From positions 1 through 8,698 of the forward strand of contig CAYRVF010000169.1 in assembly GCA_964427535.1 (NCBI GenBank): a DNA stretch of 8,698 bases, written 5' to 3'. Of the stretch, positions 1 through 5,624 are shown in pieces. Position 1 is the first letter of the stretch, and each line of letters begins with the position of its first letter. A model generated the notes under the pieces. It was not told the DNA's origin and did not search any database. It saw nothing but the letters and a program-made list of their open reading frames with translations. The stretch comes from CAYRVF01 sp964427535. Its GTDB lineage: Bacteria > Chloroflexota > Ktedonobacteria > Ktedonobacterales > JADMIN01. Position numbers and translations under genes: made by a program.

Positions 1-124
1 GCCTGCGCGCAGCCGCCACGGCCATGTGCAGCAGCACGGAGAGCACCGCCACGAGGCACCCGCGGCCCAGCCGCAGAGAGCAGCCTGCCAGGATCCTGGC
101 GAAGTATCCTTCGAGGACACGCAC
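1..124 (-). CDS. 5' end of an unidentified, probably membrane protein (cut by the left edge)
   Basis: A reading frame on the minus strand begins with GTG at 124-122 and stays open to the window edge, giving 41 residues. The start is supported by a strong Shine-Dalgarno sequence, GGAGG at 135-131, six bases upstream, and by an in-frame stop (TGA at 139-137) just before it. Third codon positions are about 85% G or C, matching the real genes nearby. The peptide begins MRVLEGYFARILAG and contains an uninterrupted hydrophobic stretch at about residues 23-39 (CLVAVLSVLLHMAVAAA) followed by Arg-Arg, which looks like a first transmembrane helix. The family cannot be recognised from so short a piece. 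It lies downstream of the dehydrogenase on the same strand, but a 293-base gap makes a shared transcript doubtful. Plus-strand frames over the same bases look like shadows. Confidence 0.5.
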   Translation of the reverse strand, partial: MRVLEGYFARILAGCSLRLGRGCLVAVLSVLLHMAVAAARR

Positions 125-372
125 CGCGCACCTCCCTCACACCACGCACCTGCGGTGTGTGCGTCATCGTGGCGGCCAAGCGGATCACGTTGCGTTCGAT
201 TGCTCGCCCGGTCTCGTGCAGGAACTATGCCCGGCCGCATCCGCGCGCCCGCGATGGGTGCCCCTGGCGCTTCAAGAAACGACTAGCGCCTTACCGGGAC
301 CAATATAAGACGGCAAACCGCGCCGCCGCGGCATGGACGTGCGCCTCGCCCTTCGCCTTAAACGCCCAAATA
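125..372. other. intergenic gap with no recognised gene
   Basis: Nothing with convincing coding character was seen here on either strand. The Shine-Dalgarno site of the left-edge gene is at 131-136. CACACC at 138-143 and GGTGTG at 154-159 could pair as a small six-base hairpin just upstream of it. TATATT (minus strand, 307-302) resembles a -10 element, but no matching -35 box was found at the right distance, so no promoter is called. Confidence 0.5.
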
Positions 373-413
373 GCGACCCCTTCCCTCAAGGGAAGGGGGT
401 TGGGGGTGAGGTT
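373..413. repeat. palindromic dispersed repeat, copy A
   Basis: Positions 377-398 form a perfect inverted repeat: CCCCTTCCCT, a two-base CA centre, then AGGGAAGGGG. A G-rich arm ending TTGGGGGTGAGGTT follows to 413. The block matches copy D at 7885-7925 at about 34 of 37 core positions, and the similarity extends upstream (AGCG, one base, then CCCC). It begins a few bases beyond the stop codon of the dehydrogenase, so its hairpin could end that transcript, although no T-run follows on the minus strand. Related C/G-rich palindromic intergenic repeats are, to my knowledge, common in Chloroflexota and some other phyla. Confidence 0.8.
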
Positions 414-417
414 CTGT

Positions 418-1185
418 CTACCTCGGCGCCATGCGGATCGCGCCGTCCAGCCGGATCGTCTCGCCGTTGATCATCGGGTTCTCGACGATCGACTGCACGA
501 GCTGGGCGTATTCTTCGGGGCGCCCCAGTCGTGACGGGAACGGCACCTGCTGGCCCAGCGAGATGCGCGCGGGCTCCGGCAGACTCGCGAGCAGCGGCGT
601 ATCGAAGAGTCCCGGCGCGACGGCGTTCACGCGGATGCCGTTGCGGGCAAGCTCACGTGCGATGGGCAGCGTCATACCGACGATGCCGCCCTTCGAAGCC
701 GAGTATGCCGCCTGGCCAATCTGCCCCTCGAATGCCGCGACCGAGGCCGTGCTGATGATGACGCCGCGCTCGCCCTCGGCATTGGGTTCATTCTCCGCCA
801 TGACCGACGCCGCCAGCCGGATAGCGTTGAAGACGCCGATGAGGTTCACCGAGATGACCTTGGTGAACGCGCCGAGGTCGTGCGGCCCGGATTTCCCTAG
901 CACACGCTCGGCAACGCCGATACCCGCACAGTTGACGAGGATGCGCAGTCCGCCGGGCTGACTCGCTGCCGCCTGCACCGCTCCCTGTGTCGAGTCTTCA
1001 TTGGTCACGTCCGTGCGGACGAATGTAGCCTTGCCGTCGAGCTCGGCCGCGAGCTTCTCGCCGAGATCCGTGTTGAGGTCGGCGATGACCACATGCGCGC
1101 CGTTCGCCGCGAGACGCCGCACTGTCGCCGCGCCCAGGCCCGAGGCTCCTCCGGTCACGAGTGCGCCGGTTCCCGCAATCTGCAT
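418..1185 (-). CDS. short-chain dehydrogenase, type II 3-hydroxyacyl-CoA dehydrogenase (HSD17B10)-like
   Basis: A 255-residue classical SDR that probably oxidises a hydroxyacyl-CoA or a related secondary alcohol with NAD+ in the cytoplasm. The cofactor loop TGGASGLG is at residues 11-18. Asp36 at the end of the second strand (VVIADLN) favours NAD over NADP. NCAG is at 85-88, the structural Asn at 114, and the catalytic Ser148 (STASVAAFEGQ), Tyr161 and Lys165 (YSASK) are all present. The STASVAAFEGQIGQAAYSASK region and MTLPIARELA closely resemble the HSD10 family, whose usual length is about 255. The start at 1185 is chosen because GAGGAG (1198-1193) lies seven bases upstream; ATG at 1200 and TTG at 1209 are in frame but lack such a site. 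The gene is divergent from hemH and is followed by a palindromic repeat. Substrate is inferred from family resemblance only; a steroid or other alcohol dehydrogenase is possible. Confidence 0.9.
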   Translation of the reverse strand: MQIAGTGALVTGGASGLGAATVRRLAANGAHVVIADLNTDLGEKLAAELDGKATFVRTDVTNEDSTQGAVQAAASQPGGLRILVNCAGIGVAERVLGKSGPHDLGAFTKVISVNLIGVFNAIRLAASVMAENEPNAEGERGVIISTASVAAFEGQIGQAAYSASKGGIVGMTLPIARELARNGIRVNAVAPGLFDTPLLASLPEPARISLGQQVPFPSRLGRPEEYAQLVQSIVENPMINGETIRLDGAIRMAPR

Positions 1186-1209
1186 GGTGTTTCTCCTCAT
1201 TGAGTACAA

Positions 1210-1228
1210 TAGAAGGTGGCATATCCGC
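1210..1228. repeat. first copy of a 17-19 nt motif in the divergent region
   Basis: TAGAAGGTGGCATATCCGC here recurs at 1396-1412 as TAGAGGTGGATATCCGC, differing by two single-base gaps, in the same orientation. This copy lies 24 bases upstream of the dehydrogenase start codon, a suitable position for an operator. Its function is unknown. Confidence 0.45.
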
Positions 1229-1395
1229 TCAACGCTGTGCTCGCGCCCGGTGCCGCCAGACCACCCATGGTCGGGAGGTCGCCCCTACGCGCGAGCGGCC
1301 TGTCCTACGATACAACGTCCGGTGGGAGGGTGAACAGCGACGGCAGCCAAACCGCTCGCCGACCTTCGCGCTCGCCGCCGATATTTGCTATTGAT
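1229..1395. other. divergent intergenic region, no gene seen
   Basis: Together with the two flanking motif copies this is the shared upstream region of the dehydrogenase and hemH. The open frames crossing it lack ribosome binding sites and recognisable protein character. TACGAT at 1306-1311 is a possible -10 element for hemH, but no -35 box stands at the right spacing. No riboswitch-like fold was recognised. Confidence 0.4.
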
Positions 1396-1412
1396 TAGAG
1401 GTGGATATCCGC
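1396..1412. repeat. second copy of the 17-19 nt motif in the divergent region
   Basis: TAGAGGTGGATATCCGC, containing the GGATATCC palindrome, matches the motif at 1210-1228 with two single-base gaps. It lies 85 bases upstream of the hemH start. A shared regulator site or an old duplication would both explain the pair; chance cannot be excluded. Confidence 0.45.
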
Positions 1413-1490
1413 GTATCTGTGCAGGCGGAGCGTGGCGAGAAACCGGTGCGATAGAAGCCGCGGAAGCGCACGCAGACGATAGAAAGCGAT

Positions 1491-1520
1491 TAACCAAATG
1501 GCAGCTAACCAAATGGCAGT
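1491..1520 (+). repeat. tandem 15-nt duplication across the hemH start codon
   Basis: TAACCAAATGGCAGC (1491-1505) is followed directly by TAACCAAATGGCAGT (1506-1520), identical at 14 of 15 positions. Each unit contains an ATG (1498 and 1513) in the hemH frame, so the duplication adds five residues without breaking the gene and leaves two consecutive possible start codons. Confidence 0.9.
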
Positions 1521-2490
1521 CCCGCAACGTGTTGGTGTCCTTCTGATGACATATGGTTCACCCGCTACCCTCGACGACCTTCCCGCCTACCTCTCGAACG
1601 TGCGTGGCGGGCGGAAGCTGGACCCCGAGGAAGAGCGCGAGCTGGTGGCCGAGTTCCGCCGCCGCTACGAGCTGATCGGCGGCTCGCCGCTGCTGCGCAT
1701 CACGCAGGAGCAGGCAGCGGCCCTCGAAGCGCTGCTCAACCGCGAGAGCGACGGCACGACGACCTACACCGTCGCCGCGGGCATGCGCTTCGCCCCGCCC
1801 TACGTTCGTGACGTGGCGCAGGCGCTTGCCCAGGGTGCCGACGAGATCGTGGGCATCATCATGTCGCCGCAATACTCGCCGATTCTCATGCGCGGCTACG
1901 TCACCACCCTGAACGAGGCGATTGAGGCGCTACACCGACCTGACCTGCGGCACGCGATCGCCGGCGATTGGCACCTGCAGCCGCAGTTCGTCCAGGCCGT
2001 CGCGCAGCGGGTGCGTGAGGCGCTCGACAGCATGACGCCCGAGGTGCGCGAGCGCGTGCCGGTGCTGCTCTCGGCGCACAGCATGCCGCTCAGCGTGATC
2101 GAGAAGGAGCCAGACTACATCACCCACCTGCATGAGACGGCAGCCGCCGTGGCCGAGCAGGCGGGCATTCCGTCTGACCGCTGGCAGTTCTGCTACCAGA
2201 GCGCGGGGCACTCGCCTGAGCCCTGGCTCAAGCCCGACTTCGCCGACCTGATGCCGGTGCTCGCGGCTCAGGGCGCCACCGACGTGCTCATCGCGCCGGT
2301 GCAGTTCCTCGCCGATCACCTGGAAATCCTCTACGACATCGAAGTTGGTGCCCGCGAGCAAACCGAAGAGCACGGAATTGTGTTTCACCGTACAGAGTCG
2401 TTGAACACAATGCCCCTCTTCATCGAGGCGCTGGCGGGCGTGGTGCGGGATACGATGGCGAACGCCTCACCCACACCAGCCAGAGCCTAG
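1498..2490 (+). CDS. hemH: ferrochelatase, probably the coproporphyrin type
   Basis: A 330-residue ferrochelatase that inserts Fe2+ into a porphyrin near the end of haem synthesis, acting in the cytoplasm or at the inner membrane face. Seen in the sequence: the N-terminal GVLLMTYGSP (13-22), the RRYELIGGSPL block (55-65), SPQYSP (123-128), the catalytic His194 in LSAHSMP, and the acidic metal-site motif DHLEILYDIE (273-282) with Glu276. Length fits the 310-340 residue norm and no C-terminal iron-sulfur cysteine set is present. Tyr19 in the MTYG motif matches the tyrosine typical of coproporphyrin ferrochelatases of Gram-positive bacteria (B. subtilis Tyr13), suggesting the coproporphyrin-dependent route; that is inference. 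Two in-frame ATGs (1498, 1513) arise from a 15-nt duplication and neither has a strong Shine-Dalgarno site. No other haem gene is nearby. The alkyltransferase follows after 33 bases, so co-transcription is likely. Confidence 0.95.
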   Translation: MAANQMAVPQRVGVLLMTYGSPATLDDLPAYLSNVRGGRKLDPEEERELVAEFRRRYELIGGSPLLRITQEQAAALEALLNRESDGTTTYTVAAGMRFAPPYVRDVAQALAQGADEIVGIIMSPQYSPILMRGYVTTLNEAIEALHRPDLRHAIAGDWHLQPQFVQAVAQRVREALDSMTPEVRERVPVLLSAHSMPLSVIEKEPDYITHLHETAAAVAEQAGIPSDRWQFCYQSAGHSPEPWLKPDFADLMPVLAAQGATDVLIAPVQFLADHLEILYDIEVGAREQTEEHGIVFHRTESLNTMPLFIEALAGVVRDTMANASPTPARA

Positions 2491-2523
2491 CAGTGCGGGA
2501 GCGTAGAGAAAGCAGGCGGCAGC

Positions 2524-3270
2524 ATGGCAGTGGCAATCTCAGTAGGGCAGGCGCTGGCCTCGGGGAGCATCACGACGTGGGCGGGCGAAACGCGTGTGCT
2601 GGCGTCGGAGCGAGGAGTGCGCGAGGTGTGGCTGCCCGACTGGCGCAGCGGCCTCCCGACCGACGTCTCGGCGGAGCCACGCGCCCACGTTGAGGCGGGA
2701 GGGAGCGCGGAGGCCGAACGGCACCTGCGCTCCGCGCTCGACGAACTGGCGGAGTACTTCGTCGGACGGCGCCACGAGTTCGCTGTCGCGCTCGACCTCG
2801 GCGGGACGCCGTTTTACCAGGCGGCGTGGGAGGCCGTCGCGGCGGTGCCGTACGGTGAGACGCGCACCTACGGTGAGATCGCGCGCGAGCTGGGGGCGCC
2901 TAAGGCCACGCGCGCGGTCGGCGCGGCCAATGGGTCGAATCCGGTGGCGCCGTTTGTGCCGTGCCATCGCATCGTCGGCAGCACGGGTGCCTTGCACGGC
3001 TACGGGCCGGGGCTGCCGCTCAAGCAGCACTTGCTCGAAATGGAGGACGCCGTGCCGCGCGACTCGTCCGACTACCCTGCCTGGGTCGAGCGCGTGCGCG
3101 ACCGGCTAGGCATGCGCGACATTCTGCTGGCGAGCCGGGCGACGGGGACGTTCTGCGAGCCGACGTGCTCGCGTGCGGCAAGGGCAAGCCTCCGCCCCGG
3201 CCGCATTTTCACGAGCATGCCCGATGCGCTCGCCGCCGGGTTCACACCCTGCCGCGAGTGCATCGGCTAG
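2524..3270 (+). CDS. O6-alkylguanine-DNA alkyltransferase with a C-terminal Ada-type zinc domain
   Basis: A 248-residue suicide DNA-repair protein. Residues 1-90 are a variable N-terminal half. Residues 95-173 form the alkyltransferase domain: VPYGETRTYGEIARELGAPK, Arg130 (likely arginine finger, in TRAVG), the Asn136 hinge (GAANGSNP), and the acceptor cysteine in PCHRI (Cys147), then HGYG and LLEME. A linker of about 25 residues leads to residues 199-248, which resemble the zinc-binding N-terminal domain of E. coli Ada: ATGTFCEPTC (Cys211, Cys215), a basic segment, ALAAGFTPCREC (Cys243, Cys246). All four zinc ligands are present, so Cys211 could take methyl groups from DNA phosphotriesters as Ada Cys38 does. 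The usual order in Ada is reversed and the AraC-type DNA-binding domain is absent. The ATG has only a weak ribosome binding site; translation may be coupled to hemH upstream. Convergent with the L,D-transpeptidase, 13 bases apart. Confidence 0.92.
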   Translation: MAVAISVGQALASGSITTWAGETRVLASERGVREVWLPDWRSGLPTDVSAEPRAHVEAGGSAEAERHLRSALDELAEYFVGRRHEFAVALDLGGTPFYQAAWEAVAAVPYGETRTYGEIARELGAPKATRAVGAANGSNPVAPFVPCHRIVGSTGALHGYGPGLPLKQHLLEMEDAVPRDSSDYPAWVERVRDRLGMRDILLASRATGTFCEPTCSRAARASLRPGRIFTSMPDALAAGFTPCRECIG

Positions 3271-3283
3271 CCTGCCCCATCCG

Positions 3284-4267
3284 CTAGGGCGTGGGTGTGC
3301 TGTTCGGATCAGGCGTCGGCGACGGCGACGGCGTTAGTGTGGGCGTCGGCGTCGGCGGCGGCGTCTGAGTAGGTGTGGGTGTCGGTGGGACGGATGTAGC
3401 CGTCGGCGTTGGCGGCACCGGTGTGGCCGTCGGCGCGGGCGCCGGTGGAGGCGGTGGCGCTGCCGGTGAGGTGCCGTAGATGTCGATGGTCACGCCGGCG
3501 CCCGCCCACGAGTAGAGCCACGCGCCTGCGGCATACGGCACATTCACGCAGCCGTGGCTGCCGGTCTCCTGCGTGCCGTCCGCATCGGTGTGCGGATAGT
3601 TTGTTCCTGGACCAAACTGATGCCTCCACGACGCGTCGTGGATGTAGTAGCCGTAATCCAGAAAGTACAGCGCGTAGTCGATGTGCTCGGGACTGTAATA
3701 GTAGGGCGACCCCTGCGGCCACGGCGAGATGAACGTCACGTTCGTCTCTTTCCAGCGCACGGAGAAGACCCCTGTCGGCGTTTCAAGTCCGGGCATGCCG
3801 GTGGTGACGGGCGTGTCGTAGAGCAACGTGCGATCCTGGTAGGCCCACAGCCATTGCTGCGAGAGGTTCACCAGAATCAGCTTGCCGCCGATATTCGGCA
3901 CGCCGCCGTCGGATGACGGGCCGGGTGGCGGCGTGTTCACCTTCGGGGGCGGTGGCGGCGGTGTCGCGTTCTTGGTCGGCACGACTGTGGGCGGCTGGTA
4001 CTGCACCGGCGTCGCGGTCGGCGGTATCGCCGTCGGCGTGCTCGTCGCGGACGCCGGTGCTTGCGCGTGTACCGATGCGGCGAGCGGCTTTTGGGCAGAC
4101 GGGCGCGCTCCGCTGGAGGCGAGGATCACCGAGCTGAACAGGATGATTACGCAGCAGGTCGCGAGCAGCGGACCTATCTTCCGTGCCCCAGGCGCTACTC
4201 GCAGTGACCGGAGACGAGTCCATACCGCCTTCCCGCCAGACCTCATCGAATGTATCAGGTTACCCAC
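3284..4267 (-). CDS. membrane-anchored L,D-transpeptidase (YkuD domain) with Pro/Thr-rich linker and tail
   Basis: A cell-wall enzyme expected to form 3-3 peptidoglycan crosslinks or attach proteins to the wall, outside the membrane. Numbered from GTG at 4267 (327 residues): a basic N-terminus, one hydrophobic helix at about 32-51 (signal anchor), a Pro/Thr/Ala-rich linker at about 69-125 with a hexaproline run, the YkuD domain at about 128-264, and a Pro/Thr tail at 268-327 rich in TPTP units. Within the domain, PTGVF, IHDASW (His210) and the catalytic motif GSHGCVN (Ser237, His238, Gly239, Cys240) are intact; Asn242 replaces the more usual Arg. The start is uncertain: GTG 4267 has AGAGG five bases upstream, while ATG 4246 and ATG 4360 lack a good site. 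The tail is encoded by low-complexity DNA. No lipobox or sortase signal was seen. Confidence 0.92.
   Translation of the reverse strand: MGNLIHSMRSGGKAVWTRLRSLRVAPGARKIGPLLATCCVIILFSSVILASSGARPSAQKPLAASVHAQAPASATSTPTAIPPTATPVQYQPPTVVPTKNATPPPPPPKVNTPPPGPSSDGGVPNIGGKLILVNLSQQWLWAYQDRTLLYDTPVTTGMPGLETPTGVFSVRWKETNVTFISPWPQGSPYYYSPEHIDYALYFLDYGYYIHDASWRHQFGPGTNYPHTDADGTQETGSHGCVNVPYAAGAWLYSWAGAGVTIDIYGTSPAAPPPPPAPAPTATPVPPTPTATSVPPTPTPTQTPPPTPTPTLTPSPSPTPDPNSTPTP
3290..3465. repeat. low-complexity tract encoding the Pro/Thr tail
   Basis: The plus strand shows irregular six-base repetition of GTCGGC, GTGGGT and GGCGGC type units, which read on the minus strand as alternating Thr and Pro codons. 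The repetition is imperfect, with no exact long unit, so it is coding low complexity rather than a clean tandem array. Such tracts can change length by slippage. Confidence 0.7.
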
Positions 4268-4403
4268 GCTATCCTCTATCTCTCCAGTCGAGAGCCCTGC
4301 CCGAATCCCTCCGCCCGGCCATTGCGCGAAGCGGCTGTCGCGACGACATATGCTGCCCATACAGAATAACTGCCTGGCTACCTGATAGTAACGATCGGGC
4401 GGC

Positions 4404-4418
4404 GTGTGGAGGCCACAC
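4404..4418. promoter_or_regulatory. six-base inverted repeat GTGTGG-AGG-CCACAC
   Basis: A perfect inverted repeat with a three-base centre lies in the divergent region. It could be an operator half-site pair or a short hairpin. No T-run follows, so an intrinsic terminator is unlikely. Confidence 0.25.
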
Positions 4419-4524
4419 TATCTCTGCTTCCGAGCCTTTTGGGTTTGCCAGTGTCGTCTGCCGATGCGACGTGTGGTGGATGGGCTCACCTTGAGGTGTG
4501 TCTTGCCCTAGCCCTCTGAACCTG

Positions 4525-4537
4525 CCCGTTGAACGGG
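4525..4537. promoter_or_regulatory. odd palindrome CCCGTTGAACGGG upstream of the DUF4239 gene
   Basis: A perfect 13-base palindrome (CCCGTT, G, AACGGG) lies about 90 bases upstream of the membrane-protein start. The one-base centre cannot form an RNA hairpin loop without breaking pairs, so a dimeric repressor or activator site is the more natural reading. The regulator is unknown. Confidence 0.3.
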
Positions 4538-4628
4538 GATGAAAGGCGCATTCTCGGCTACAGTGTGTCTGCCTCGGTTACGTGTGATGGGCAACACTGG
4601 ATGCTCACGCTGAGAAGGGAGCGGAGAG

Positions 4629-5456
4629 ATGTCCTCCGACGATTTCCTCTATCAGCAGAATGAATTTGTGATCGTGGCGCTCTTGCTGGTCGCGCTGATC
4701 GCGGTTGGTGAGGCGGCGTACTGGTTGGGGCGGCGACGGCGAGTGCGTTTGCAGGCGAAAAGCAAGGCCGGGGAGGTGGGCGAGGAGGGTGTCATTGAGA
4801 CGGCTGAGTCGCACTTGGGCGAGGTGCAAGCAGCGGTGTTCGCGCTCCTCGGCCTCTTGCTCGCGTTTACCGTCTCGATGTCGGTCGGGCGCTATGACAC
4901 CCGCAAACAAGATCTGGTGGACGAAGTCAACGCCATCGGGGTCGCGTACCTTCGCGCGGATCTGCTTCCGCCCGCGCAACAGGCCGTAGCGGATCAGCGG
5001 TTCCGGCGCTACGTGGACCTCCGGCTGGCGTCGGCGAGTCCCACCTGGGAGCAAGACACCGCGCTGCGCAATCAGATGAGCGCGGTGCAGCAGCAACTGT
5101 GGACGCAAGGCGTCGCCATCGCGCGGCAGAATCCGCGGGACTTCCCCGGTGAGATCTATCTTGAGTCGCTGAACGATATGTTCGATGCCCAAGGCAAGCG
5201 TGATGCCGCGCGGTTGAACCACCTGCCCACCACGACGCTCTACATGTTGTTCGCCGTCTCCATCGTGGCCGTCGGCATCGGCGGATATCGCTCTGGGCTG
5301 GGAACAAGCGGCCGGTCGGTGGTGGGAGCAAGCCTGCTCGCGCTGCTCATCGTCGTGGTCGTGCTGATCATCCTCGACCTCGATCATCCGTATCAGGGGC
5401 TCATCACGATCAGCCAGCAGAGCATGTTCCAGCTGCGCCAGAGCATGGGGCCGTGA
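4629..5456 (+). CDS. DUF4239 (bestrophin-like) integral membrane protein
   Basis: A 275-residue protein with four predicted transmembrane helices at about 12-34, 67-86, 201-221 and 230-250, and a roughly 110-residue polar segment between helices two and three. The layout and two sequence blocks match the DUF4239 family: LLAFTVSMSVGRYDTRKQ into DLVDEVNAIGVAYLRADLL (78-113), and LDLDHPYQGLITISQQSM (249-266) after the last helix. The biochemical role of the family is not established; a distant relation to bestrophin anion channels has been proposed, so transport is only a suggestion. The ATG at 4629 has GGGAG at 4617-4621, seven bases upstream, a good start. It appears to be transcribed alone: the transpeptidase is divergent and the next gene has its own promoter. 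A 314-residue antisense frame over the same bases is a shadow. Confidence 0.85.
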   Translation: MSSDDFLYQQNEFVIVALLLVALIAVGEAAYWLGRRRRVRLQAKSKAGEVGEEGVIETAESHLGEVQAAVFALLGLLLAFTVSMSVGRYDTRKQDLVDEVNAIGVAYLRADLLPPAQQAVADQRFRRYVDLRLASASPTWEQDTALRNQMSAVQQQLWTQGVAIARQNPRDFPGEIYLESLNDMFDAQGKRDAARLNHLPTTTLYMLFAVSIVAVGIGGYRSGLGTSGRSVVGASLLALLIVVVVLIILDLDHPYQGLITISQQSMFQLRQSMGP

Positions 5457-5548
5457 GCGCCAGCCGTTGGGCAAAAGCATCTCTGGATGTTGTCGCCCCC
5501 TATTCCACGAGAAAATGTGCCAGAAAACACCTGCCCGCCGTGCTCGCA

Positions 5549-5578
5549 CTGACGGTGCGTTTCGTGCTGCTCTACAAT
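5549..5578 (+). promoter_or_regulatory. sigma-70-type promoter of the quinone oxidoreductase gene
   Basis: CTGACG at 5549-5554 and TACAAT at 5573-5578 are separated by 18 bases, close to the -35 and -10 consensus (4 of 6 and 5 of 6). Transcription would begin near 5585, leaving a leader of about 40 bases before the ATG at 5625. The upstream in-frame ATG at 5577 overlaps the -10 box, so it would not be transcribed, which supports the later start. Confidence 0.6.
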
Positions 5579-5624
5579 GTCAGCGGAGAAATGTCTCGCG
5601 AGGCAATTTGCAGAGGAGACGCAG

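Larger units (their letters stand above)
4268..4628. other. divergent intergenic region between the transpeptidase and the DUF4239 gene
   Basis: No gene was recognised in these 361 bases. The minus-strand frame from ATG 4360 is continuous with the transpeptidase and could be its extended N-terminus, but the added residues look neither like a signal peptide nor like a conserved domain. Two inverted repeats are present (4404-4418 and 4525-4537). TACAGT at 4559-4564 is a possible -10 box for the plus-strand gene, but the nearest -35-like TTGAAC (4529-4534) is 24 bases away, too far. Confidence 0.4.

Noticed and set aside
1264..1290. GGTCGGGAGGTCGCCCCTAC-like segment resembling half of a common intergenic repeat
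   Set aside because: Only one half is present, with no matching inverted partner nearby, so a repeat cannot be supported from this window.
1391..1419. Possible hemH promoter TTGATT, 17 bases, TATCTG
   Set aside because: The -10 box matches only 3 of 6 consensus positions, which is expected by chance in a region of this size.
1498..3270. A functional link between haem synthesis and alkylation repair in one operon
   Set aside because: The 33-base spacing allows co-transcription, but a single neighbour pair gives no evidence of a shared function.
3882..4385. 167-residue Gly/Val-rich frame on the plus strand
   Set aside because: It is the mirror of the Pro/Thr-rich linker of the transpeptidase; the Gly runs come from antisense Pro codons.
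4605..5549. 314-residue open frame on the minus strand
   Set aside because: It lies opposite the DUF4239 gene, is rich in His, Arg and Gln as GC-rich antisense frames are, and has no recognisable domain, whereas the plus strand has clear family motifs and a ribosome binding site.
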